Assembly: GCA_910592205.1 (NCBI GenBank) | Contig: CAJVPJ010000104.1 | Location: 1-44,084, forward strand | Origin: Paraglomus occultum | Lineage: Eukaryota > Glomeromycota > Glomeromycetes > Paraglomerales > Paraglomeraceae | Direction: 5' to 3' | DNA: 44,084 nt | Shown: positions 32,561 to 44,084 of the stretch, piece after piece | Numbering within the stretch: the stretch's first letter is position 1 | Layout: each line of letters starts with the position of its first letter | Notes under the pieces: generated by a model | What the model was told of the DNA's origin: nothing | Seen by the model: the letters and a program-made list of their open reading frames with translations, nothing else | Databases searched by the model: none | Position numbers and translations under genes: made by a program

Positions 32561-34272
32561 ATGGTCAGAAAATTGTTATCGTCCTTTTTCCTCGTCCTCG
32601 TCCTCTTCCTCCTCCATCCTCTTGTCGCATCAGGTTCACGATCGACAGGTTTAAATTTCCAATCCGAAGAACCATCCGATGCCAAATGGACTGACGAGCT
32701 GAGACTAATTCAAGTGGCGGAAAACAAGCCACCAACGTGGTTAACCGAGGATGAGATTTTAATTTTGATTAGGGCGGGAGTGAAGTTTATGGACGTCACC
32801 GAGGATCAAAAAGGTGTGACGACTGTCGCAAAAAAGACCAGAGGTAAAAGAAACCAAGTTTTATTTATGAAAAGAATATGGCTCAATCGGATCGATAAGA
32901 AGAAAAATGTATACAAGAATGCCCCCAGCTTATTATCTTTTTTATTCAAACACCAGTCTACCCGGATGTGCCCAACTACGTTTCCGAAGTATCTGAATTC
33001 ATTCCGCTTTTAGAAGCTGCAAGATTAAAAAAAAATCTCAAGTCATTTACCAGTTTCCACACGCGATACTATCGTTCATCTTCAGGAGCAGATTCATCAA
33101 AATGGTTGTTCAAACAGATCCTCGCAATCATCAATGCTGCGAGTGACGATATTGATGTGTCGGTGAGGAAATTCAAACATTCATGGGTACAGAAAAGTAT
33201 CATAGCACGATTCGAGGGCAGTGATCCGGATAAACATAACGAGGTTGTTATTGTCGGAGCACATCAAGACAGCATAAATATGTGGTTTCCCATGATCGGG
33301 AGGTCTCCAGGAGGTAAAGAAGAAAAAAAGAGGAGCGAACCCGAGATTGATCTAGGTTTACTCGCACGTTTTGCCGCGCTGTCATCGCACATTTAACCCG
33401 TTTACGCCTTTTAAACCCATATTAACTCGGAGTGATTTCGTTTTTATAAAAAAAAAAAAAAAAGCGGATGATGATGGAAGTGGTACAGTTACAATACTCG
33501 AAGCTTTCCGCGTCCTGGTCGAAGGTGGCTTCAAACCTACACGCCCGGTCGAGTTCCATTGGTATTCCGCTGAAGAAGTTGGTCTATTGGGATCGCAAGA
33601 TGTGGCAAAATTTTACGCGCGCCAAGGAAGAGATGTCATTGGAATGCTTCAGAATGACATGACCGGATACGTCGGAAACAAAAAAGCTTCATTTGGAATC
33701 ATCGTCGATTACGTGGATGACGGGTTGACGCAGTTCTTAAAGAAGCTTGCAAAGCAGTATGCGGCCATGCCTATTGTAGATACCAAGTGCGGGTAAAGTA
33801 TACTTGAGTGTTGGGGGAGGGGGGGGGGGGGAGGATATGCTGAACGTGACTAGAGAGGTGTGTTCGTTACTGATTGATTCTGTTTTAGGTATGCTTGTTC
33901 TGACCATGCGTCTTGGAGAAAGGTCTGTATCTTGCTTTTGATTGCTTAACCGTCATGTTGAAAAAAGGTTCTTGTATGTTGTGTAATCATTACTCACATG
34001 TTACGATACAAATTGTTTTATTTGCAGGCCGGCTACCCATCTGCCTTTGCATTTGAAGGAAAGTTTGAAAACGCTAATCCATATATTCATACAACGAATG
34101 ACGTTTTAGAGAATCTTGACTTTGACCACATGCTTGAATTCTCAAAGGTAAATAATATTGTACACGATCAGTTACTACTGCTTATTGCAGCGAATAATTT
34201 ACTCATTCACTCGCATCTATTCTCCACCAGTTGGCTGTCAGCTTTGCCGTGGAATTGAGCCATACAGACTAA
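32561..34272 (+). CDS. Secreted M28 zinc aminopeptidase (leucine aminopeptidase type)
   Basis: Exons 32561-32843, 32957-33313, 33465-33792, 33889-33922, 34028-34147 and 34231-34272 give 387 residues with all phases consistent. The ATG has a good context (CCACCATGG). Residues 1-26 are a signal peptide ([20 protein letters not shown]). The two-zinc site is complete: His197 in GAHQDS, bridging Asp215 in PGADDDGSG, catalytic Glu250 and ligand Glu251 in [10 protein letters not shown], Asp278 in QNDMTGY and His355 in HTTND. The [11 protein letters not shown] loop has the disulphide cysteines known from Vibrio aminopeptidase. It probably removes N-terminal residues, with a preference for hydrophobic ones, outside the cell or in the vacuole. 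Residues 27-95 resemble an inhibitory propeptide. Confidence 0.93.
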
Positions 34273-35451
34273 TGATTCAGACACTTGTTAATATAAACCT
34301 GTACTGGACCAAATTGGTGTTTACTTGACGATAGGACTTGCGAATAGATACATTGTTCTTCAGGCAAGAATTATTTTGGTAACCAGAATTATTTCGCGTC
34401 GTAATAAATAATAAATCGTTCAGCGCTGTTATACTTGAGCGTCGGCATGACATGAGGAAAATCGTTTTTGGCGACTAGAGATAATTTTAACCTTTACTTA
34501 TGTCTCGGGAATGTGATTGGAATGTTGTCAGAATGATTATTGATTGGACCAAATAGACGATCGCAGAGTTTATCATTGTACTACTAAACAATTAAAATAT
34601 TGATGCACCTTTAAATGTCCAAGGTAACACGCCAATATTGTAATACGATTATATCTAAAACACGTGGAAATACCCGGGAACTTAACTTGTTCGATTTTCG
34701 CCAGCCTGCATTTAAGTTTCTCCGAAGAAATTAAAAAAGCAAGCGGGAAAAAAGCAGTGTCATCCTAGCGTTCATTCGTCTGATATAATTACAAAGCTAC
34801 AAACGCAACACAACGGTCAAACCATTATGCATAGAAAAAAGTACCAAATAATTGACAAGCGATCTCAAACTAAAGAGTGACATTCATGTCAGCTGATAAA
34901 TAAAGGTATTCCTTCTAATACACAGGAATACAGTATATTAAGATATAAATATCCTATTTATAAAAATAATGATCCAATTGATATTACTTTTGCATCACAC
35001 AAAAATCTAGAATTAACGTAAAGGTACAATATAGACATCCAGTATTTGAGGAAGAATAGTATCAATTAAAGGAATGATAATAAGATAAACGTGAGGGAAA
35101 AAAAAAGGTATTCAGCTATACCAATACCAAAGAATAGGAGAGAAACGTATTAAATATCTATATATAAACCCTCCTAGCATGATCAGAATCTCAAGTGTTA
35201 ATACTCGAATACCGGCTTCGAGCATCCTTGATTCTTATTTCTTCCATAACGTATCAAGTGAACCAACCAAACTGAGATGCGTAATAGAACAAACAATAGG
35301 GACGAGGAAAATACCAGACCCCAATTAGTTAACCAAAAATATTTTCATCATCCTCATTCCCCTTTTTCACGCCGTGACAGAAACAATATATATAGAGAAC
35401 AGTAGAAATAAATAGTGGAAAATCGTATTGCGACTGTTACTTTCCCGTATT
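34273..35451. other. Convergent 3' spacer between aminopeptidase and septin
   Basis: AT-rich. AATAAA at 34403-34408 is a likely poly(A) signal for the aminopeptidase. No gene recognised. Confidence 0.45.
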
Positions 35452-36820
35452 TCAAATCTCAGACAGATCGTCCAACAATTTCTTTTTCTGTTCCTTCGAG
35501 ATCATCCTACTCGCCTTTCTGGCCAATAGCCTCTCTGTGCGATATTGCTCATAAAACACTTCCAAAGTCATTGCTTTAAATAATCTACGGTGCGTGTTCA
35601 TCAACACGTTCTTCAAAACAACAAAGTCGCAATGTTTTGAGTTTAGGCAATCGATAACGCCCCAGGCGTATTGTCTTCCGCGGATTATTTGTCCTGTTGA
35701 CGGATCAGTAATTTCAGCATCCTCGGGTGCAATGACCGAGAACGGGAGCAATTTCTGAAGTTTTTCGATATCTTCGACTATTTCAGATTCGACATCTTCA
35801 TCGTCCTCTGCGGTAAAGGCGAAAACAGGTATTTGATGCGTTTTGAGATCATTGGTGATGGCCTGCTTCAATTTGGCGAGTTGTGTGGTAGTTAGCAAGT
35901 CGGCTTTGGCTACGACAGGGAGCACATTAACGCGTGCGGTGATTCGTTTGAGAATGCGAATGTCTTTATCAGATAGGCCATTGTTGGCATTGTCGATAAA
36001 GTAGACACATGCGTGAATCTGACTGTCGACTGCTCGTGGGTTGCGCTTTACTTTCGTTTCCTAGATGAAATAATATAAAAATCTCCTGTTATCTATGAAA
36101 TATAGATCGTCTGCTGACCACACAATCTTTATACAGAGTAGGTATCACACCCATCTTCAAATATGTAATTAATTGACCCTTAATGCCGTACACAAAAAAC
36201 CCTATCGTGTGTTAAGAAATATTTCTCGGGTGATAAAGACTTTGCCGAAAGTCTACAACTCTTGTCTTTATATTATCTTAACGGTTTTTGTAACCGACAA
36301 ACAAGTCGCTTTCAAGGGGTCAAGCTCTAGCTGCCCAATGGATCAATTACTCCAACCGATTATTTTACCAAACCCCAATAAATAAAACCTGACCCTCCAA
36401 AATGCCATTATTTTTCTGCACATGGAGACTCAATTCACCGAACCGGTATCTAATTCTTACCTCGGCCAAAGTCTGGTCAAATTGAGCTTCGATATATCGC
36501 AAAACTTCCGTGACCTGCACGTCCAATCTCAATTCGTTATCCTTTACAAACCCGGGAGTATCTACCAAGGTCAATGAAATCTTCTCTCCCTCTTCCTCAA
36601 CTTCCGTTGTGAAGGAATACAATTCCTTCGTGCCAACATCCTCAGGCGATTGGCATACTTCGAAGACAGCAGGGGGAAGTTCGTCCTTATCGTGTTGCCG
36701 ATTGTGAAGAGTGTCGGCAAGCATACGGATAAACGAAGTCTTGCCCAGGGCTTTAAAGCCTACCACCATAAGGTTGAGCTGGGAGATGGTATGTTTTCTA
36801 CGACGAGAACGCGGATTCAT
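35452..36820 (-). CDS. Septin-family GTPase
   Basis: Exons 36820-36461 and 36060-35452 give 322 residues. The ATG at 36820 is the first in frame. A basic patch (RSRRRKH, residues 4-10) precedes the G domain, as in membrane-binding septins. G1 is GFKALGKTS (21-29), G3 DTPGF (87-91), G4 AKAD (171-174). The septin-specific stretch HACVYFIDNANNGLSDKDI is present, as is a diverged septin-unique element near GVIDCLNSKHCDF. Septins form filaments at the cell cortex and guide cell shape and septation. The protein is short and lacks the C-terminal coiled coil of Cdc3/Cdc12 types, ending in a charged helix (KEQKKKLLDDL). The 400-nt intron is long for this window. Confidence 0.88.
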
Positions 36821-39108
36821 TTTCAATTTTTCAACTCTTGTAGCCTAAACTGGGAATATGTTCGTAGAACGAAGTATATGGGTTACTCGTCAGTGAAGCC
36901 TTTAGTAGAAAGGTGAATGGAAAGAGGGAGGAGGGAGGGGGAATGCGTGTGTTGTTTGAAGTGTAAAGAGACGAAATAGGAAAGAAAGACGGGGGTAGGT
37001 TATTAAATCCCTGCTTATCGTACGTTTATAACACCTCAGCAGACGAAAAGCAAGAGCAAAGAAGCAATATAAAATGAATGACTCTCGTGTACCGGATCTT
37101 ACCTTTGTGCTTTCTGGTCCGTTTCGATTTTTCGTCAAACTCACTACCGACAATAAATGCGGTGAAACGGAAATTTTTATGCTAATTAGTCGTGAAATTA
37201 CGTGATACGAGTCACCTCATCGGTAAGTAATAATTATTTTTTTATTAGTATTTTTTATTGGCATGTCGTGTGAATTGATGATTTACATGTTTTCTATTTA
37301 AGTAAATGGTAACGATTGTAACGATTGGTACATTTCGTATCCGTCCAACGTCTTGAAACCTAAATTAGCAAGTTTTGTAGTAAATCCTTTGAGGCAGAAT
37401 CGTATATATTGTGATTTATGACAGGGCTTGTCAATGTCTGGACAACGTTCGGGAATTCGGATTAGCTTTTTTTGATCAACAATAGAAGAATATTACTCTA
37501 TTGAAGTTATTATCCGTAATATAACGGTCGATTTTTGTCTATCTTTTTAATATATGCCAGATAAGATTAGTGCAAACATTATTATGATTAATATGTCTAC
37601 TATACTTTTACTGTTTGTTTGTTTCATTCTCTAAAAGGAACATGTAGTCATATGTCTTGCCAAGAACTAGTGAGAAACAAATATCGCTTGGTATTAGGGC
37701 ATTTTTCTGAAACATGCTTAAAAAATTGCTTCTCGAATTGTGAAACATTTAGACATTAGTAGTTTATTTATTGCTCTTTACTGGCGATAGTGTAAATTGC
37801 CTTTCATATTGCTTATTGTTGTCCTGTCCCAAAGTTTACGGTTATCGTTATTGTTAGCTAATACTAATACAAATACTAATTATGTTTAGACTTGTAATTT
37901 GCTCACGTAATAGTTATGTTGAATATTTACGATCATCAAATTGTGGCCAGTTGCAGTGCCGTTATTATTATGGAAATCAGTGACCTTAAAGCAGTTTAAT
38001 AATAATCGTGTAATTAATTATACATGTTCTATAATATACGAATACGGTTCTACTGGCTAGATACAAGTCGCGTCAACGTTAATTAGTAGTGAGTCCAGTT
38101 TTCACAAATACTTTTTACGAGAGCCTTCCTTAATACTATTACCATATCAACAAATCTCGTGTCATATCTAAATTATATTAAACACATGTTACAATCCTCT
38201 TTTTAGGTTAATGTGTCCAGTTAGAAATAGACCATGCGAGAGCGTAATATGGATGCTTGCTGTCATCATTAATAAGTACCGTAAAATAGAACCGTTATTT
38301 AGAAATCGTATACAAGACAAAAATTTCATGCAGTCCCGACCAGATTTCTGCAAGCAAGAGTTACAGTGGTGTGCAGAAAAATGACAATTCACAGCCTTTT
38401 CTGTAGTCTGTAAATAAGTAACTTTTCCAATTCTGGTTCTGTTCATGTTATGTAAAATAAAAATAAAAGCTTGGCTTTTAGTCTTGTTTATTTTATGCAC
38501 TATACGTTTTATCACGTTCAACACTGAGAGTTATTTTACTACTAAATTGTTTTACCTAAACGCAACCATTTATTTAAAGCAAGAATTATGCAAAGCTTTT
38601 GAAATATGCTCACAGGCAAAATTTTACTTAAAACTGTTTACTGATATCTTAAAAGCTTAATGGCACCGAAAGTACTAACATTTTGTCTTGCACAATTAAT
38701 TGAACATATTTAACAAAGCAACAATGTAGTAAAATATTATGAGACAATATTGTATTGACGTTACAATCAATAAAATCTGCTAAATGATGTTAATTATCGT
38801 AAAACTAGAGCAATTTAAACAATTGTCTCTTTTTCACACTATTTCAAGTATGATGCGACTGATCGTGCATTGCAGTAATTATTGTAGAAATATTGGGCAT
38901 ATATGAAATATCTTGACAATATTTTCTATTTGGCTCAATTAATTATATTTATTATTGACAGGAAATTTGTTTACATAATAATAATAACAATAATAATAAT
39001 AATAATGATTATCATCTTTTGAAAACCATGCATATCTGTTTACGAGATCGACATATCATCGATGATGTAATAGGCCCTGATGGATAAACGTTGGTTGTCA
39101 AAGAGAAT
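36821..39108. other. Divergent intergenic region between septin and PEX7
   Basis: A purine-rich stretch (GGAAAGAGGGAGGAGGGAGGGG at 36918-36940) lies upstream of the septin. A 43-codon open stretch starts with ATG at 37074 and resembles nothing known. The remainder is AT-rich with ATT/AAT runs, including (AAT)n near 38980-39005. Confidence 0.4.
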
Positions 39109-40468
39109 ATGCTTACTTTTAAAACTGTAGGATATAATGGATACGCGGTGAGTATAGTTTACTCATAGACGTTCATTCTTTTGTATGATCAACTAGATAT
39201 TGTCTGAAAGTATGTCTGACAGGGTCTTGTAACATTCGTGTGTCTATTTCTTTCTATCGAATAGGTTCAATTCAGCCCGTTCGTTGAGCATAAACTGGCA
39301 TGCGCATCAGCTGCAAACTTTGGACTAGTTGGAAACGGTCGACTGTTTATTCTGAATCTGGATACAACGCCGAATGGAATGAGCATGGAACGAATGTAAA
39401 TTGATTATACTTTTTGGTCTACCAATGAAAAAAACTGCTTTATCCCGTATAACTAAAACTGTCTGGACGCTCGAGTAGGTTCGATACTCAAGATGGGCTG
39501 TTTGATTGCTCATGGAGCGAGATTAATGAGAATCAGATTGTGACAGCAAGCGGTGATGGATCTGTCAAGTTATGGGATATAACACTTGCGGTTTGTATAT
39601 GATCACCGCATATCTGTAAGTCTGTTGGTATCAAAGGAACGGATGATGAACATACAAATAATTACAGTATGTAACAAAGCAATAGCTAAAATCGTGTGTC
39701 TGTGAATATGCTTCTCTATTGAACCGCATTAGGAATTTCCGATACGGAACTGGAAAGAGCATCAAAGAGAAGTGTTTTCTGTACATTGGAATTACATCAA
39801 GAAGGATACTATTGTTAGTGGGTCGTGGGATCAGACAATCAAATTGGTAAGGGCGGAAAGGTTTTTATTGGAACGATAGATGTTGTCACAACATGTTGCA
39901 TTAATCCATTTCAATACGTCCTTTTGTCTAGTGGCATCCGGAGCATCTCCAATCTCTCTCAACGTTCACGGGCCACACGGCCTGTATTTATAGCACACTC
40001 TGGTCACCATATAATGCCGATTTATTCGGGTCAGTATCAGGAGATCGCACATTTCGTCTTTGGGACATTAAAACCCCCAGACCCGTTACCGTCATTCCTG
40101 CTCATCAGGACGAAATCTTGTCGTTCGACTGGAATAAATACCGTAACCAAACCATCGTAACAGGCTCTGTCGACACTACTCTTCGCATTTGGGATCTCAG
40201 ATTTCCCGACCGCGAAGTGAAGACGTTGCAAGGGCACCAGTATGCAGTAAGGAGAGTGAAATATTCACCCCATTCTGGTGATATTATTGCTTCTGCTTCA
40301 TATGATATGACGATGAGAGTATGGAATACCGCGGCGATGAACCCATTGTTGATGTTGCATAATTTACACACTGAATTTGTATTAGGAATAGATTTTAATT
40401 TGTATGTAGAAGGACAGATCGTTACATGTGCTTGGGATGAAATGGTACATGTAATTCAACTAGCTTGA
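39109..40468 (+). CDS. PEX7: Peroxin 7, PTS2 import receptor (WD40)
   Basis: Exons 39109-39147, 39265-39395, 39479-39590, 39733-39846 and 39932-40468 give 310 residues, the usual Pex7 length. The N-terminus [13 protein letters not shown] followed by VQFSPF is typical of Pex7. So are [41 protein letters not shown] and [13 protein letters not shown], and the final [11 protein letters not shown] with CAWDE. WD40 blades run the whole length. Pex7 binds the N-terminal PTS2 signal in the cytosol and carries the cargo to peroxisomes with a Pex5L or Pex20-type co-receptor. The exon 3 donor (G|GTTTGT) is slightly weak, but the phase and protein context agree. It is followed on the same strand by the BTB-TLDc gene. 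Confidence 0.93.
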
Positions 40469-40539
40469 CAAATGTAAGGTGTGTGATAACAATACGCTAA
40501 AGGTGTTGATCGTAGGAAGAGTCCTTGTGAAGCGATCGA

Positions 40540-40545
40540 AATAAA
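40540..40545 (+). terminator. Polyadenylation signal AATAAA for PEX7
   Basis: Canonical hexamer 72 nt after the PEX7 stop. Confidence 0.5.
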
Positions 40546-40746
40546 AAAGAACATTGACAAGTTGAAGTATCTTTGTTGTGGTTATTATGTACCACGTGAT
40601 GACTGATGAATTGCGCTGGACCTATTAAAAGTTATTGCGCGCAAAATCAATCGGTCTATTATTTGTAATATTAAACTAAAGACTGGTTTCTGAACACATT
40701 TATATTAATCATCTTTATATTATTTATTATCGCTCTTTACCCCCCG

Positions 40747-40795
40747 CAGTATAGTACCCAGTATAGCACCCCAGTATAGTACCCCAGTATAGTAA
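40747..40795 (+). repeat. Tandem repeat of CAGTATAGTACCC upstream of the BTB-TLDc gene
   Basis: Four imperfect copies of a 13-15 bp unit sit about 80-125 nt before the ATG at 40873, within the likely promoter. Confidence 0.75.
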
Positions 40796-40872
40796 CCCTC
40801 ACACACTTAGTACCCCCTGTTCTGTGCTAGTACTAGAATCGGTGCAATACGGTAACTAAATTATAGCAGAAG

Positions 40873-42483
40873 ATGTCCTTTTGTTATTCTGCGGAACTGG
40901 CTAACGACTTGGAAGCCCTATTCCATAATAGTGATGAATATGACTTGGTCATAACATGCGGCCAAAACGACGAAGTGGAAGACATAGGCGCCCATTCGCT
41001 CCTCTTGCGAGCGCGGTGCGCTTACTTTAGAACTGCTCTATCAAAAAAATGGCAAGAACGCGAGAATGGAATTATCAAGTTTTCGAAACCTAATATTGCG
41101 CCCAGAATCATCAAGATAATTCTGAGGTAAAACAAATAACTTATCTGACAAGGATAATATGATCGATTGCATTATGTAACATTCATAGTTTACGCTAGGT
41201 ATTTGTACACTGGACTATTTCGAATAGATACATTACCGAGTGAAGACCTATTAGAACTGTTAACAGCATCAGACGAGTTGGGCCTTTCAACAATATTCAA
41301 CGAAACGGAAATGTACCTAACTGAAAAACGGCACGAATGGCTACTTCAGAATCTCGTCCCCCTTGTACAATGTTCTTACAAATTCTCTGCATTCGACAAG
41401 TTGAACGCGTTTCTACTGGAAGCAATAACGAATAATCCAAACATCATTTTTAAATCCGAGAACCTTCACCGACTCGATGAGAATCTTTTGGTCAATTTAC
41501 TAAAAAGAGATGACCTCGGTATGGATGAAGTCGACATATGGGAATGTGTTTTAAAATGGGGCTTGGGCCGAACCGAGTCGTTGGAAGGTACAACAACGTT
41601 GCAACAACTGTCGAACGAACATTTGGCAGAATTACGAAAAACACTTGAAAATTGTATTCCCTGGATCAGATTCCACCAGGTATCACTATCGCGTATCCTC
41701 TAGACGAAATACGTCACTGGTTAACAATAGGCATTTTCCAGTAAAACACATTACAAAAATTATTTGTTTCTTTATCTAATCGTTTTACAGATGAACCCAG
41801 GGGAATATTTTACAAAAGTACGCGTACCGTATAAGGCTCTCTTATCACCTGAATTGGACGAAGAAATACTTCAATATTTTCACATTTCCAACTTCAAGCC
41901 CTCGTTCAACGTACTACCCAAACGCCATGGATCGATTGATTCGACTATAATAGGGTTTCGTCACTCGTCGTTGATATACTCGACAATCAGCAAATCCATA
42001 GACAAGCCATTTAGATTCAACCTACTTTTTCGTGCAAGCTTACACGGTTTTCAGCCAAACGTGTTTCACTCGAGGTGTGATTTTGCCAACAAAACTATCG
42101 TCGTAGGAAAGATCGTAGGGAGCAAGGATATAATTGGTGGATATAATCCGGTTTCATGGTCTCAAGGAACTCAGTTGCTATTTACAACAAGCTGTGGTCC
42201 TTATGAGGAGCTATGGCCATCACTGAGGTATTATAGATTCGCGATGGATAGTTTTTTGTTTGCATTTAAGGATGGGGAGAAAGATCAGTACCGCATAAGC
42301 AGAGTAAATGCGGCTACTCAGGCTATTCTATGCACTCCCAGTTACGGGCCTAGCTTTGGCGAATCCGATTTGATAATCGCAGATCGAAGAGGATGGTGTA
42401 TGCCCAAGAGTTATGAAAAGTTGTTGGGGCAGACTGGAGTATTTATGCTTGAGGATTATGAAGTTTTTGAAGTAATTGTATAA
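40873..42483 (+). CDS. BTB-BACK-TLDc domain protein
   Basis: Exons 40873-41126, 41199-41679 and 41791-42483 give 475 residues, in phase. The BTB domain (about 10-110) shows YDLVITCG, AHSLLLRARCAYFRTALS and, over the first junction, RYLYTGLF. A BACK-like helical region follows (WLLQNLVPLV, NPNIIFKSENL, DIWECVLKWG). The TLDc domain fills the last 190 residues (GFRHSSLIYS, LLFRASLHGF, IIGGYNPVSW, SFLFAF, YGPSFGESDLII). Many such genes occur in arbuscular mycorrhizal and some other early fungi. BTB suggests Cullin-3 binding; TLDc domains are linked to oxidative-stress resistance and V-ATPase regulation in other proteins. The substrate is unknown. Confidence 0.9.
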
Positions 42484-44006
42484 ACTTATTACCAACATAG
42501 TTTGTTCTGTTTGTAGATAAAGCAATCAATATTTATAGCGTCGTCGTTCTATTTGTGCTTTATAATTATAGAATTTCTGATCTGATTTTTAAACATTGAA
42601 TTTTTGATATGGCCTTTCTTTGCATTTACAGTTAAACAGGCCTGATGTTTAGATATATTTGCTAGTGAACTCTGAATAAAATATCGAGATCTTCATTATT
42701 CCTGTTACAACAGCAAAATCGAGCCATTGTTTCGTTTATCTTAATATTTTGAACTATCGAATTGAGAATGACATTTGTTACATGTGCTACATATTTGTAT
42801 TTATTATAGTTCGGCACCATTCGCTGACTTTACGCGACTGACATTACCACATATCATTTGTACTTAAACTTAAAATCACGGTGTGTGCATTTAGCGAGTA
42901 ATTCTCGTATAGGGAAATCCCCGTTGCATGTACAGAGTATAGAGTCTATCGAGCAGAATAGTGGACTAGAAATTTCCTACCGTCTTTGCAACGGTATGAA
43001 TTAAAGTCTTGCAAATGCATTAAAGCTGTAAAGAGGAAGGTGGAATTGCATAGTATCACAAACCAAAAACGATTCATTTGTTGCCTATTGGTCAGCTCTT
43101 TTACTATATTCATTGGATTAATTGTTTGCAAACACTTTATTATTGTAATATTAGTACGAAAACATAGCCCGCAGATACAAAAGGTTGTGAAAAGCAATCC
43201 ATTGCAATGTAACTTTTTTTTTTCAATAAAATCATCTTTATTGACTCGCTTTGACCGCCGGAAAATATTCCGGCATTGATGGAATATGAGGTCGCCGTAA
43301 TCAATTCAGTAAGACGCCCGTGGTCGATTTGCATATGCCATTTATTTTGCAAGATACGGTTTTCATTTTAACTTCGGAAGCAGCCCCCCTTCGCTTTCCC
43401 TCGATGTTTTTTTAAAAATAAATTTCTCGATTTGTTCTACATTGTGGGACAATCTGGTTCACTTGTTGAATTTTTGCTATAAACTTGGTTCGAGTGCTTA
43501 AAAAACATGACACTCAAATTATTTGTTCGATGTATTAACTATAATAAAGTCAGTTATATTAGAATTAGTCATACCGATACTGTTGTCGTTTTTATTTTCG
43601 TTGTACTGTTTAAAATTTTATTCGCTCGTTTCGTATAGCATTTTGATGGTTTGTTTCTTGTTACCGATCCGCTTGCAGTGAATGAAAGTACGTGAGCTTT
43701 GAAACTCTGTTTGTAAGCATGTCGTATTCTCTCAACTCTTTGGTACTGTTGAAGCTAAGCAGTTGTTCTGCAAAGTTTATGAGAGATGTTGGAACAAGTT
43801 CAAGTTGGTAATCCACACGTCAAAAAATTTTAATTAGACGTAATTGGCGCGTCTTCAGACTAAGAGAGGAACAGAAGCGTTGAAATAATAAACAGTCGCT
43901 TTTTCGATTTATTACGATTGGTTGAAAGTTTACCCCCTCCCCCCGCGATGGGATTATGACGTTTATTGCACGCGTATTTTATGCTGAATCAAACACAAAT
44001 TATGGT

Positions 44007-44009
<3 letters not shown>
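42484..44009. other. 3' flank, no gene recognised
   Basis: AATAAA at 42675-42680 may end the BTB-TLDc transcript. The rest is AT-rich with short chance frames. A 12-nt GAAGCTAAGCAG near 43753 matches the 5S rRNA internal control region but nothing around it does. Confidence 0.4.

Positions 44010-44084
<75 letters not shown>
44010..44084 (+). repeat. (TAA)n microsatellite reaching the window end
   Basis: About 25 perfect AAT/TAA units run to the last base, so the full length is not known. Confidence 0.95.

Noticed and set aside
43690-43830. Possible 5S rRNA gene (GAAGCTAAGCAG near 43753)
   Set aside because: Only 12 nt match the internal control region; the GGATGGGAGACC-type C box and the paired ends are absent.
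1-44084. CRISPR array
   Set aside because: No regularly spaced identical repeats with unique spacers; the window is eukaryotic and all tandem repeats are contiguous satellites.

Overview
This is nuclear DNA of an intron-rich, AT-rich eukaryote, most likely an early-diverging fungus of the Mucoromycota, perhaps Glomeromycotina. The reasons are short GT-AG introns (about 65-150 nt), many microsatellites, a standard set of fungal housekeeping genes, and MATH-BTB and BTB-TLDc genes of the kind expanded in arbuscular mycorrhizal fungi. The taxonomic call is an inference from content; no rRNA is present to confirm it.

Layout. 1-1565: C-terminal part of a GH35 beta-galactosidase (+). 2002-3405: MATH-BTB protein (-). 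5350-8100: an accessory island with a three-exon restriction-endonuclease-like gene (+), decayed retroviral-type integrase and CRESS-Rep-type helicase remnants (-), and a 44-bp inverted repeat near its two edges. 10031-11411: ribosome assembly protein 3 (Rsa3) homologue with a huge Ser/Glu repeat (+). 11457-12658: METTL2/6/8-type tRNA m3C methyltransferase (-). 14156-16271: bleomycin hydrolase (+). 16776-17378: ribosomal protein eL37 (-). 19190-20440: degenerate tandem repeats, a LAGLIDADG-like domain cut by a spliceosomal intron, and a GC-rich inverted-repeat block. 20440-26100: gene-poor, with micro- and minisatellites. 26136-27604: unrecognised polytopic membrane protein (+). 28831-30580: Bcs1 AAA ATPase (-). 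32561-34272: secreted M28 aminopeptidase (+). 35452-36820: septin (-). 39109-40468: PEX7 (+). 40873-42483: BTB-BACK-TLDc protein (+). The window ends in a (TAA)n tract.

The genes do not form one pathway. They are independent housekeeping functions: translation (eL37, Rsa3, tRNA methylation), organelles (Bcs1 in mitochondria, Pex7 in peroxisomes), proteolysis (bleomycin hydrolase, M28 peptidase) and cytoskeleton (septin). Two predicted Cullin-3 adaptors sit near the ends. Exon models were built by hand from reading frame, splice signals and family conservation; every listed junction keeps phase. The most unusual parts are the 5.35-8.1 kb island and the LAGLIDADG-like fragment with its repeats near 19-20 kb.
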